NCBI RefSeq assembly: GCF_002904345.1
Contig: NZ_PEIH01000005.1
Span: forward strand, 240,449-304,448
Source: Bacteroidetes bacterium endosymbiont of Geopemphigus sp.
GTDB taxonomy: Bacteria; Bacteroidota; Bacteroidia; Flavobacteriales; Blattabacteriaceae
Direction: 5' to 3'
Length of the DNA: 64,000 nt
Shown here in pieces: positions 40,089 to 48,669 of the stretch (its first letter is position 1; every line of letters begins with the position of its first letter). The notes under the pieces are model-generated. The model was not told where the DNA came from. It saw only the letters and a list, made by a program, of their open reading frames with translations, and did not search any database. A program made the position numbers and the translations under genes.

Positions 40089-40889
40089 TTAGAATTCACC
40101 GGAAAGATCTTTTTTAGAATACCCCCTCATAATTCCTCTTTCGGAATTTTGAATAAAACGAAGAATCTCATCGTAGCCATAATTCCTAGGAAACTTCTTT
40201 TTTATGACTTTAAGCGCTTGGGATACATTGAGTTTTTTTTGATATAGAGTCCTATAGATATCTCGTATTTCCTGGATATTTTGCGTAGTAAACCCGCGTC
40301 GCTGTAAACCTATGGAGTTAATTCCTATATAGGATATGGGCATATGACCGGCTTTTACAAAAGGAGGAACATCTTTACGAACCAATGTCCCTCCAGCGAT
40401 AAGTGAATGTACACCGATTTTAGTAAACTGATGTATTGCAGACATTCCTCCTATGATGGCCCATTCTCCTACTTCTATATGACCAGCCAAGGCTACGCCA
40501 TTGACTAATATTACATTATCACCCAATACACAATCGTGGGCCACATGTGAGCTGGCCATGATAAGACAATTCTTTCCCACACGGGTGTAGCCAAGCGCAT
40601 GCGTTCCCCTGTTAATGGTAACACACTCACGAACAACCGTTTCGTCTCCTATATAGGTAAATGTATGTTCTCCACGATATTTTAAATCCTGAGGAGGTGC
40701 AGAAATAACGGCGCCAGGATAAATTCTGACGTTCTTTCCAATACGTGCACCCTCCATTATAGTAACATTAGGCCCTATATGGCTTCCCTGATCTATTTGG
40801 ACATCTTTGGCGATGACCGAGAAGGGCTCTATAACAACGTCAGGAGCAATTTTCGCTTGCGGATCAACCTGAATTAACGATAAGCTCAT
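40089..40889 (-). CDS. lpxA: UDP-GlcNAc O-acyltransferase LpxA
   Basis: This 266-residue left-handed beta-helix enzyme attaches the first 3-hydroxyacyl chain to UDP-GlcNAc, the first step of lipid A synthesis. Hexapeptide repeats cover residues about 10-190. The catalytic histidine lies in SSHVAHDCVLG (His118, equivalent to E. coli His125). FTKIGVHSLIAGGTLVRKDV and the C-terminal helical domain (RGFTTQNIQEIRDIYRTLY) are intact. It lies 2 bp after lpxC/fabZ, in one operon. Confidence 0.96.
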   Translation of the reverse strand: MSLSLIQVDPQAKIAPDVVIEPFSVIAKDVQIDQGSHIGPNVTIMEGARIGKNVRIYPGAVISAPPQDLKYRGEHTFTYIGDETVVRECVTINRGTHALGYTRVGKNCLIMASSHVAHDCVLGDNVILVNGVALAGHIEVGEWAIIGGMSAIHQFTKIGVHSLIAGGTLVRKDVPPFVKAGHMPISYIGINSIGLQRRGFTTQNIQEIRDIYRTLYQKKLNVSQALKVIKKKFPRNYGYDEILRFIQNSERGIMRGYSKKDLSGEF

Positions 40890-40891
40890 AC

Positions 40892-42283
40892 TTAACTTCG
40901 TGAAACTTTAGTTCTTACCACTTGGGCTGTTACTTCGGCTTCTACAACTATTTTTTCATTCACATAGCCATGTCCTTGCATGCGCACAATACCCATTCTT
41001 ATATTTTGTAGCAATTCCATTTTAAGGATCATAAGATCTCCCGGAATCACTTTTTGCTTAAAACGGACATTATCTATTTTCATAAAATAAGTAGAATAAT
41101 TCTTGGGATCTTCCTTTTGGCTGAGCACGAAGATACCACCTGCTTGAGCCATGGCCTCTACCTGAAGCACTCCAGGAAAAACAGGCTCTTCAGGAAAATG
41201 ACCGACGAAAAAGGGCTCGTTCATCGTGATATTTTTTATACCCACAACATATCTCTCCGTGAGATCTATAATTCTATCAATTAATAAAAATGGAGGTCTA
41301 TGAGGTAAAAGCTTCATAATTTTATTAATATCATAGACAGTCTTGTTAAGATCAAATCGAGGGGTATTTTTCTTTTGGATATTTTTAAAGAGTTTTTTAG
41401 CAAATTGTGTGTTGATCTGATGGCCAGGTTTATAAGCGATAATCTTAGCTTTCAGATATTTTCCAATTAAAGCCAAATCGCCTACCACATCCAATAGCTT
41501 ATGTCTCGCCGCTTCATTAGCAGAGTGCAATTGTACATTATTTAACGTACCGTTGGGAAGCACCTGTAAATCATTTCTTTGAAATATTTTTTGAAGTCCT
41601 TGAATCTGTTCTTCTTTCAGGTTTTTATCTACATATACAATAGCATTATTCAGATCTCCTCCTTTGATCAAACCAGATGTAATAAGGCTTTCCAGTTCAT
41701 GAAAGAAACAAAAAGTACGCGCCGAGGCGATCTCCTTTTTAAAATTGCGAAGGTCTGTAAGAATAGCATTCTGACTACCTAATACCTCTGTATCAAAATC
41801 AACCATTACTGATAGATCATAGCCTTTTGAGGGAAGCGCCGTGATTTCACTTCCAGTTTTAGTGTCGGTATATGAAATAATATCGGAAAGTTCATAATAT
41901 TCCCGTTCTGTTTGCTGATCCAGACTACCTGCTTGCTCAAGCACATTTATAAAAGGCAGGGCTGAGCCGTCCATAATAGGGAGCTCCTCACTATCCACTT
42001 CAATAATAACGTTGTCTAGATCAGCCCCTGTCAATGCCGCCAATACATGCTCGACAGTAAGTATTTTCACGCCATCTTTTTCAATAGCTGTGCTTCTATC
42101 GGTATGTTTAACTAAGTCTATATGAGCTGGGACCTGAGGACTTCCCGGAAGATCGATACGCACAAAGACAAAACCCGTGTTTTCCGGTGCAGGCTTGAAG
42201 CTAATATGAACTTCCTTAGCTGTATGAAGTCCGAATCCTGTGAGATAAACTTTTTTAAGCAGCGTTTTTTGTTTTTGAAGCAT
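40892..42283 (-). CDS. lpxC-fabZ: Bifunctional LpxC deacetylase / FabZ dehydratase
   Basis: This 463-residue fusion joins two steps. Residues about 1-310 are the zinc-dependent UDP-3-O-acyl-GlcNAc deacetylase LpxC, the committed step of lipid A synthesis, with zinc ligands in TVEHVLAAL and in HKLLDVVGD. Residues about 320-460 are the hot-dog 3-hydroxyacyl-ACP dehydratase FabZ, with LLPHRPPFLLIDRI and the catalytic GHFPEEPVFPGVLQVEAMAQ. The fusion is characteristic of Bacteroidota and couples the pools that use 3-hydroxyacyl-ACP. It lies between lpxD and lpxA with gaps of 2 bp. Confidence 0.96.
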   Translation of the reverse strand: MLQKQKTLLKKVYLTGFGLHTAKEVHISFKPAPENTGFVFVRIDLPGSPQVPAHIDLVKHTDRSTAIEKDGVKILTVEHVLAALTGADLDNVIIEVDSEELPIMDGSALPFINVLEQAGSLDQQTEREYYELSDIISYTDTKTGSEITALPSKGYDLSVMVDFDTEVLGSQNAILTDLRNFKKEIASARTFCFFHELESLITSGLIKGGDLNNAIVYVDKNLKEEQIQGLQKIFQRNDLQVLPNGTLNNVQLHSANEAARHKLLDVVGDLALIGKYLKAKIIAYKPGHQINTQFAKKLFKNIQKKNTPRFDLNKTVYDINKIMKLLPHRPPFLLIDRIIDLTERYVVGIKNITMNEPFFVGHFPEEPVFPGVLQVEAMAQAGGIFVLSQKEDPKNYSTYFMKIDNVRFKQKVIPGDLMILKMELLQNIRMGIVRMQGHGYVNEKIVVEAEVTAQVVRTKVSRS

Positions 42284-42285
42284 TT

Positions 42286-43311
42286 TTATTTAAGATTCAA
42301 CTTTTTTTCAAGTATCGCTATACGATTAGCCAATTCAGCGAGCCTTCGAAAGTATATATAAGATTTTTTATACTCTGCAAGCGAGAACGCTGGAGACCCT
42401 TGAACCACAGCTCCTTTAGTTAGATTTTTCCCTATACCGCTCTGAGCGGCTATTTTTACTTCATCCGCAATTTCCAAATGTCCTGTAATACCGACCTGAC
42501 CGCCGATCATCACATTTCTACCAATTTTCGCAGATCCTGCAATACCGCTTTGGGCTGCTATAGCTGTGTGCGGACCGATCTCTACATTGTGAGCAATCTG
42601 TATCTGATTGTCAAGTTTCACCCCTGAGCAAATGCGCGTATTTTTAAAAGTAGCGCGATCTATAGTACAACAAGCGCCGACTTCTACGTTATCTTCAATC
42701 ACGACATTTCCCATATGAGGAATTTTATGATAGCCATCAGCTGCCGGAACAAAACCAAATCCATCCGAGCCTATTACACTTCCTGCATGAATTAAGCAGT
42801 TCTTTCCTATAAAAGTATCGCGATAAATCTTCACGCCAGGATAAATAAACGTACCTACACCGATGTGTACATTATCTCCTATAAAACATTGAGGATAAAT
42901 CTTTACCTTCCTCTCCAAGGTAACTTGTTCCCCTATGTGTGAAAAAGCGCCTACATAGACCTCTTCACCCAGATTCGCTGTGGAAGAAATAAAACTGGGT
43001 TGCTCAATGCCCACTTTGGACTCTTTGTTATGTTTTTGATACCACTCAATTAAAGCTTTAAATGCATTGTAAGGTTCTTTTACTTTGATAAAGGTAGTAG
43101 CGGTTCCTTTATCAGGAATGAAATTTTTATCAGTCACGATGACAGATGCTTTAGAAGAATAAACACAAGAAGCATATTTAAGATTATATAAGAAAGCTAT
43201 GCATCCTTTTTCAGCTTTTTCTATCTCAGCAATTTTATCTATTTCAACATGTGCATCTCCTATTACTTCTCCTTCTAAAAAGCTCGCAATCTGCTCAGCA
43301 TTAAATTTCAT
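42286..43311 (-). CDS. lpxD: UDP-3-O-acylglucosamine N-acyltransferase LpxD
   Basis: This 341-residue enzyme adds the second 3-hydroxyacyl chain in lipid A synthesis. The N-terminal domain (1-100) resembles the uridine-binding region of LpxD. Hexapeptide repeats follow, with GSDGFGFVPAADGYHKIPH, the catalytic histidine segment KLDNQIQIAHNVEIG and IAAQSGIAGSAKIGRNVMIG. The C-terminal helix is present. It heads the lpxD-lpxC/fabZ-lpxA-efp-lpxD2-sucD run. Confidence 0.95.
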   Translation of the reverse strand: MKFNAEQIASFLEGEVIGDAHVEIDKIAEIEKAEKGCIAFLYNLKYASCVYSSKASVIVTDKNFIPDKGTATTFIKVKEPYNAFKALIEWYQKHNKESKVGIEQPSFISSTANLGEEVYVGAFSHIGEQVTLERKVKIYPQCFIGDNVHIGVGTFIYPGVKIYRDTFIGKNCLIHAGSVIGSDGFGFVPAADGYHKIPHMGNVVIEDNVEVGACCTIDRATFKNTRICSGVKLDNQIQIAHNVEIGPHTAIAAQSGIAGSAKIGRNVMIGGQVGITGHLEIADEVKIAAQSGIGKNLTKGAVVQGSPAFSLAEYKKSYIYFRRLAELANRIAILEKKLNLK

Positions 43312-43348
43312 GGCCCTAAAAATATTAATTTTATTTGGAAGAGGCCTT

Positions 43349-44554
43349 TTATCCCTTCAAATAGCAAAGGTAATACTTGCTCATCGGATTACAGATGTTT
43401 TTGTTTTTTAGAAATGATGACTTGTCCAAAATATCGCGAATATCTCCATTTTTCATCAAAAGTTTTATAGGATTTTTTTTAGGATGATAGACCAGATTTT
43501 CTATTTTTTCTTGATATACAAAATATTTACCCTGAGGAACTTGCAGAATTTTTTCAACTTGATATATCTTTTCTTCAACAAATATTTTTGAAAAAGATCT
43601 TTCTGAAATTTTTACTTTCAGGAGTTTTCGATTTATCAGCATTTGAGACATCAATGAAAGAGTGCGATCCGAGGCATATTGCCATTGTTTAATCGCCTGC
43701 CATACATCCGTATCATCTAACATCACAAAATATCTCAAATCATCTTCATCAAAACTTGTTATGCGAGTAGGTTGTTCTTTTTTTAAAAAATGCATCAAAC
43801 ATATCGATGCCTCGATTAAATCTCCTGAGATAATCCGCTCTTTAGCACGTCTGAAGATATGGATGAGCAATCTTTCAGCTCCTAAACTAGTTTTATGAAG
43901 ATACACCTGCCAGTACATGAACATGCGTGAAATGAGAAAATTTTCTATTGAAGGCAGTCCATTGATCTCAAAAACTAATTCATTATCTGAAACATTTAGC
44001 ATGCTGATAAGGCGATCAGCACTAACGGCTCCCTCAGCTACGCCTGTATAGAAACTATCACGCTGAAGATAGTCCATACGATCCATGTCCAACTGACTGG
44101 AAATCAGCTGACAAAGGAATTTTTTTGGATATCTTCCTTCGAACATTTCTTGCGCTAAATCCAGTGCACTGCTAAACGTCTTATTAAGATGGCGGATAAA
44201 AATTCTTGACAAATCTTCATGATGAGTACCCACGACAATAGATTTTTCCAGTACATGAGAAAAAGGCCCATGACCAATATCGTGAAGTAATATAGCTATA
44301 TATACTCCTTGTTCTTCTTCATGGGTTATAGAGATTTTTTTCATGCGAAGCGTCTCTACAGCTCTTTGCATTAAATTAAGCGCACCTAAAGCATGGTGAA
44401 AGCGGGTATGTTGCGCGCCAGGATATACCAAATGCGCTAGACCAGTTTGTGATATATATCTCAGGCGCTGAAAATAAGGATGATCTATCAATTTCTGTAC
44501 CATCAGGTTGCGGATAGAAATCAAACCATACATCGGGTCGTTAATTTTTTTCAA
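43349..44554 (-). CDS. HD-superfamily phosphohydrolase
   Basis: This 401-residue protein has the HD metal motif spread as HTRFHHALGALNLM, LLHDIGHGPFSHVLE and, further on, SSQLDMDRMDYLQRDSFYTG. It resembles dNTPase/SAMHD1-like hydrolases found beside lpxD in Bacteroidota. Substrate is unproven and could be dNTPs or cyclic nucleotides. The gene is divergent from porX, with a 72-bp spacer that should hold both promoters. Confidence 0.9.
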   Translation of the reverse strand: MKKINDPMYGLISIRNLMVQKLIDHPYFQRLRYISQTGLAHLVYPGAQHTRFHHALGALNLMQRAVETLRMKKISITHEEEQGVYIAILLHDIGHGPFSHVLEKSIVVGTHHEDLSRIFIRHLNKTFSSALDLAQEMFEGRYPKKFLCQLISSQLDMDRMDYLQRDSFYTGVAEGAVSADRLISMLNVSDNELVFEINGLPSIENFLISRMFMYWQVYLHKTSLGAERLLIHIFRRAKERIISGDLIEASICLMHFLKKEQPTRITSFDEDDLRYFVMLDDTDVWQAIKQWQYASDRTLSLMSQMLINRKLLKVKISERSFSKIFVEEKIYQVEKILQVPQGKYFVYQEKIENLVYHPKKNPIKLLMKNGDIRDILDKSSFLKNKNICNPMSKYYLCYLKG

Positions 44555-44626
44555 TTTTTTTATACTTTTACTGATAAACGATTAATAATTGTTAAATTTA
44601 CCATGAAAAAATTAAGTTGTCAGTAA

Positions 44627-46171
44627 ATGCAAACAAAAATTCTATGGGTGGATGATGAGATCAACTTACTGAAACCTAATGTTTTATTTTTAAAAAAAAA
44701 AGGATATGAAGTTGATACGATCAACAATGGAATAGATGCTTTAAAAAAAATCCAGAAAGAAAGTTATGCAGCGATTCTTTTAGATGAAAATATGCCCGGA
44801 ATAGATGGTCTTGAAACCCTTGAAAGAATACATCAGCTCAGTCCAATGCTTCCGGTAGTTATGATCACCAAAAGTGAAGAGGAAAATATTATGAACGAAG
44901 CTATAGGCAGTCAGATTACCGATTACCTGATTAAGCCTGTAAATCCGAATCAGATTGTCCTGAGCTTGAAAAAAATCTTAGAGTCCTCTAAAATTATATC
45001 CGAAAAAACTGTAAGTCACTATCAAAAAGAATTTAGGAATATCTCCATAGAAATCATGCAAGCGCACTGTATGGATGAATGGAAGAATATTTACAAAAAA
45101 CTAATATACTGGGAGTTAAAATTAGAAGAAATTAAAGAACCTCAACTACAGGAGATTCTGTTTCAACAGAAAGGAGAGGCTAATCATTTGTTTTTCAAGT
45201 ATATAAAGGAAAATTACGTTGATTTTCTGAAGGCTAACGAACATCAGGTGATGTCGCATAATGTTTTTCAAACATATGCCCGTTCTCATTTGAGCAAGAA
45301 CCAACGAACGCTTTTAATCCTCATAGATAATTTGCGCTATGATCAATGGAAGGTCATTCAGCCACTTTTTAAAGAATATTACAACATACAACAAGAGTAT
45401 CTTTATTGCAGTATTTTACCCTCCGCTACACAGTATGCACGGAATTCCTTTTTCGCCGGTATGATGCCTTTGGAGATAGAAAAACGTTTTCCAAAATATT
45501 GGCTTAACGACACTGAAGAAGGAAAAAAGAATGAATATGAAGATTTTTTTCTTCAAGAGCAGCTCAAAAGACTTGGTTTAGGAGATTTGAAAGCGGAATA
45601 TTTCAAGTTGCTCTCTTCAGATCAGGAGAAAAAATTGCTCGATGATTTTTCACATTTATCAGATAATAACCTTACTACTATCGTATATAATTTTGTAGAT
45701 ATTTTATCACATGCTAAGACTGATAATCGACTAATTGCTGAAATCATACGTGATGATATCACTTATCGTGCACTTACGAAGAATTGGTTCGAGCATTGTT
45801 ATCTTCTTCAGCTGATAAAAAAAGCTGCCGCTTCTGGAATGAATCTTTTGTTAACTACAGATCACGGAACGATTTTCGTTAACGATCCTTCAAAAGTCAT
45901 CGGTGATAAAGAAACTAGTACGAATCTTCGCTATAAACTTGGAAAAAATCTCAATTACAACGATAAAGAAGTTCTAGTAGCTCAAAAACCTGAAGACTAT
46001 CAATTACCTAAAGTAAATGTCAGTTCAAAGTATATCTTTGCAAAGGGAGACCTTTTTTTCGCCTATCCCAATAATTATAATCACTTTGTTAAGTATTATA
46101 AAAACACCTATCAGCATGGGGGCGTATCTTTAGAAGAGATGATTATTCCATTTATCATTATGAAACCATAA
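44627..46171 (+). CDS. porX: PorX-type response regulator with PglZ phosphatase domain
   Basis: This 514-residue protein starts with a CheY-like receiver (1-120) with acidic pocket Asp9/Asp10, phospho-acceptor Asp53 in LLDENMPG and the conserved lysine in YLIKPVNP. It continues into a helical linker and a PglZ (alkaline-phosphatase-superfamily) domain with LILIDNLRYDQW, SILPSATQYARNSFFAGMMP and LLTTDHGTIFVNDP. In Porphyromonas gingivalis PorX works with the kinase PorY and sigma factor SigP to control the type IX secretion system, and its PglZ domain is a metal-dependent phosphodiesterase. Both halves look intact. No T9SS gene is in this window. The dead tsaE follows directly. Confidence 0.93.
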   Translation: MQTKILWVDDEINLLKPNVLFLKKKGYEVDTINNGIDALKKIQKESYAAILLDENMPGIDGLETLERIHQLSPMLPVVMITKSEEENIMNEAIGSQITDYLIKPVNPNQIVLSLKKILESSKIISEKTVSHYQKEFRNISIEIMQAHCMDEWKNIYKKLIYWELKLEEIKEPQLQEILFQQKGEANHLFFKYIKENYVDFLKANEHQVMSHNVFQTYARSHLSKNQRTLLILIDNLRYDQWKVIQPLFKEYYNIQQEYLYCSILPSATQYARNSFFAGMMPLEIEKRFPKYWLNDTEEGKKNEYEDFFLQEQLKRLGLGDLKAEYFKLLSSDQEKKLLDDFSHLSDNNLTTIVYNFVDILSHAKTDNRLIAEIIRDDITYRALTKNWFEHCYLLQLIKKAAASGMNLLLTTDHGTIFVNDPSKVIGDKETSTNLRYKLGKNLNYNDKEVLVAQKPEDYQLPKVNVSSKYIFAKGDLFFAYPNNYNHFVKYYKNTYQHGGVSLEEMIIPFIIMKP

Positions 46172-46180
46172 TAAACATAA

Positions 46181-46593
46181 ATGTCTCTCCTATTTAAAGC
46201 TCGTTCATTGGAAGATTTAGGACATATTTCGAAGAAGAAGCTATTATAAAGAACTTAGATCAGCCCATTGTAGCCTTTTATGGCGCCATGGGCGTAGGAA
46301 AAACCACTCTGATCAAGTACATATGTTTACATTTAGGTGTAGAGAAATCTCAAACGAATAATCCGAGTTTTTCGGTACTAAATGAGTATTTGGGCAAAAA
46401 GAGACGCATCTGTCATTTTTATTTTTACTGGATCAAAAATTTACAAGAAGTATATGATATGAACTATGAGGATTTTTTTACTCAAAAAACATTTGTTTAA
46501 TAGCCTGAAAAGCTATTAAGTCTTTTACCTGAGCAACACCATAGTTTTCAACTGATTGAAAAGGAAAAGCAGCGTAGTACAAGTTTTATTTAA
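46181..46593 (+). pseudogene. tsaE: TsaE tRNA t6A-synthesis ATPase, inactivated
   Basis: TsaE is the small ATPase that powers the TsaBD complex in t6A37 synthesis. The start MSLLFKARSLEDLGHIS runs into a stop. One base off, the frame continues as NLDQPIVAFYGAMGVGKTTL (Walker A GAMGVGKTT) and IKYICLHLGVEKSQTNNPSF, followed by SVLNEYLGK. At the position of the conserved FIEWPE motif it reads FV** and then PEKLLSLLPEQHHSFQLI. Comparison with the family suggests loss of one T and five further bases there, which creates TAATAG. Two separate lesions make a functional product unlikely. Confidence 0.88.
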
Positions 46594-46769
46594 ATGTCTG
46601 AATTTTATAGATCTTTTTTAGAAAGTAATAAAAATAATTAAAAAAATCCTACAAAACAAGCACAGGATTAGTCTAACATATTGATAACTGGTTGTGATCT
46701 TCTCAGTGTAAGAAAAAAAGAACAGGTTAAAAATACAGTTTACCCTTTCATTCTATTTATTTTTTAATC

Positions 46770-47168
46770 ATGAGTTTTATAAGACGATTAAGATTTTTTC
46801 TTTTGGGATCAGGTATAGGAATACTGATCATCACAGGGCTTTTTGGCAGACGTATATTCTCTTGCGCTTATTTTCCCAATCAGAGAATTCTGAACAATCT
46901 TTCAAAGAAAAACATCATTATTGACAAGAGTTGCTATATTTCATTATCAGATGAATTGAAATCCTATGCTGATACCGCTTTTATCAAAGAAAAGCTCTTT
47001 ACACAAGGGGACATTCATTTTGCAAAAAGCTTACCGAGAAAAAAACCTTTTCCAAGGTATCAAATTCATTATAATAATGAAAGTAATAAAAAGATTTATA
47101 TCTTCGAGATTGAGAATCAACCCAAAAAAGCTATTGTAGAAAGCATACGAATACTACTGATAGACTGA
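46770..47168 (+). CDS. DUF4258 domain protein with N-terminal membrane anchor
   Basis: This 132-residue protein has an N-terminal hydrophobic helix (about 10-27) and a domain resembling DUF4258: DTAFIKEKLFTQGDIHFAKS, then YQIHYNNESNKKIYIFEIEN. From memory, flavobacterial genomes often have porX, tsaE, alanine dehydrogenase and this gene in a row. Here the dehydrogenase is missing, and the 176 bases before the start hold no recognisable gene. Function is unknown. The frame is intact. Confidence 0.65.
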   Translation: MSFIRRLRFFLLGSGIGILIITGLFGRRIFSCAYFPNQRILNNLSKKNIIIDKSCYISLSDELKSYADTAFIKEKLFTQGDIHFAKSLPRKKPFPRYQIHYNNESNKKIYIFEIENQPKKAIVESIRILLID

Positions 47169-47241
47169 TTTTTAATTTAAAAATTAATCCATAAAATTTA
47201 AGATTTTTTAGTAGTTGTACTGTAATTTTCTATCAATGTTG

Positions 47242-47256
47242 TAAGTTCGCAACTTA
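47242..47256 (+). promoter_or_regulatory. Small hairpin in the rpmH leader
   Basis: TAAGTT-CGC-AACTTA is a perfect 6-bp stem with a 3-base loop, ending 19 bases before the rpmH start. It could affect translation or mRNA stability; no function is known. Confidence 0.35.
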
Positions 47257-47275
47257 GAGAGAAGATTCAGAAAAA

Positions 47276-47431
47276 ATGAAAAGAACTTATCAACCTTCAG
47301 TGAGAAAAAAGAGAAACACTCATGGATTTATGGAACGAATGGAAAGCAAAGCCGGCTGTAGAGTATTGTCTAGACGCCGTGCAAAAGGTCGAAAGGAATT
47401 ATCAGTAAGTCATGTAAGACATAAGCGTTAG
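47276..47431 (+). CDS. rpmH: Ribosomal protein bL34
   Basis: The 51-residue, strongly basic protein begins [18 protein letters not shown] and continues [20 protein letters not shown], the bL34 signature. It binds 23S rRNA in the large subunit. One usual arginine of the GRRVL segment is cysteine here (GCRVL). The gene stands alone between two decayed regions, with a leader hairpin upstream and a short hairpin over its stop codon. Confidence 0.95.
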   Translation: MKRTYQPSVRKKRNTHGFMERMESKAGCRVLSRRRAKGRKELSVSHVRHKR

Positions 47432-47438
47432 AAACGCT
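47424..47438 (+). terminator. Short hairpin over the rpmH stop codon
   Basis: AGCGTT-AGA-AACGCT gives a 6-bp stem overlapping the TAG stop. Only a weak, mixed A/T tract follows, so terminator activity is uncertain. Confidence 0.35.
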
Positions 47439-47439
47439 A

Positions 47440-47760
47440 ATATCTTATTCTAAGAGTAATAAGAAAGCTATTTCTTTAGATGAGGTTTCTGTATATCAAA
47501 TCACAGTTGCCTATACTACATGGAATCAACTTTAGCCTTGATACTGATTTAAGAAACCTTATAAATGCGCATATTCCTTTACTTAGAAGGAAGTTAGGGA
47601 TTGTTTTACAAGATTTTAACTTCTTCAAACCGAAATATAAGCGATAATTTACGATTCGTGCTCAGAGTAATTTTCTATAAGGATATAAAAAATAGATTTA
47701 CCTATCAAGGTATAAGAACATTTATGAACTCACCCGAAGAGACTTCTTTAGAAAATACTT
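47440..47760 (+). pseudogene. ftsE: FtsE-like cell-division ABC ATPase, decayed
   Basis: Readable pieces are ISLDEVSVYQ near 47475 (the usual FtsE N-terminus in this phylum), LINAHIPLLRRKLGIVLQDF near 47560-47615 (family IPxLRRKLGIVFQDFQLL), and NLRFVLRVIFYKD near 47650-47690 (family NLxFVLxATGWKD). The Walker A segment between the first two has been deleted, and stops interrupt the rest. FtsE and FtsX activate septal peptidoglycan hydrolases. The signature and Walker B region were not found downstream. Confidence 0.72.
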
Positions 47761-47897
47761 TAAACTCATCATATTAAATATCAGTCAACATGCCCATTAT
47801 GCCGTTCTCGTTGGCACTCAAAATTATACTTTAATAAAAATTTTCCTGCACACACCCTAAAATGTGAAGATGGAAAATTCACATTTTAATTTATTAA

Positions 47898-48660
47898 CTA
47901 CCCTTTTTGTTCCCCTGGTAAAGTTCATATTTCATGAGCTGACAAGGAATTTTCCCGTTGAATAAAGAGATTTTACGTGAAGGTTGAGAGCTTAATATGC
48001 TTAAGATCTGTCTTCTCAGGACAAAAAATCTATGCTTTTGTACCCAAGGTAATTTTTCTTCAAAACATCTCCTATGGCTTTATAAAAAACCGGTAAATCT
48101 GCAGGTAATCTTTTATTATAAGGCCGGTTAAACACTATAAATTTCATATAATCAGTTTTGTTTTCTTTAGAAAGGAATCCACTACCTCTAGGTGAACAGT
48201 CTTTTTCAAATTCAGCAATTCCAAACTTTTAGCAGTTATTTTTAAAGCGTTGGTGTCTATATATCATATTGATATACAATAAATTACTTCCTTTATCTTT
48301 GATCTTTCTTGCCAAACGATTTTTTGAAATAAAACTTCATCGTAGTCCGGCTATTGCACAGCAATAGTCTTATCCAAAGGGATATAATTCAACCAATTTA
48401 ACTGGTAAATTTTATGGTAAAGATCTTCAGAGTAATAAACACAAAAATCTCCTAGGGGTTTAAGCAAGCAAAGGATTGTTCGAAGAGAATAATTCACCTT
48501 ATACAAAAAGTGCTTTATCTCCATAAAAATATGCGCAACGTCTTCCCAACTAGATATTCTGTACCCCTATGGATTTCAATTCATCAGCTAATAAACGCTC
48601 AAGGCCGTGAAAGGTTTTAGCCAAAAGGTGAAAATGCGCGTTAGGAATATGAAATACCAT
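47898..48660 (-). pseudogene. RlmL-like THUMP-domain RNA methyltransferase, decayed
   Basis: The start near 48660 reads HLLAKTFHGLERLLADELKS followed by IGVQNI*LGRRCAYFYGDKA, the THUMP-side N-terminus of RlmL/YcbY-type 23S rRNA m2G methyltransferases. Further downstream is KIYQLNWLNYIPLDKTIAVQ (family WxxYLxxxxTFAV). The C-terminal catalytic block reads YMKFIVFNRPYNKRLPADLP (family NPPYGERL, with the first proline changed to arginine) and VFYKAIGDVLKKNYLGTKA. The middle of the methyltransferase domain is largely missing. It ends at a TAG (47898-47900). Confidence 0.78.
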
Positions 48661-48669
48661 AAATTCTAT

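Noticed and set aside
47640-47840. RibD reductase fragment (VLVGTQ-like text)
   Set aside because: Only one short motif fits, while the preceding frames match FtsE in order. Evidence is too thin to list.
47785-47900. Plus-strand zinc-ribbon methyltransferase N-terminus (CPLCRSRWHS... with later KCEDG)
   Set aside because: The cysteine pattern is incomplete and no downstream methyltransferase follows on the plus strand. The minus strand just beyond reads clearly as an RlmL-like remnant.
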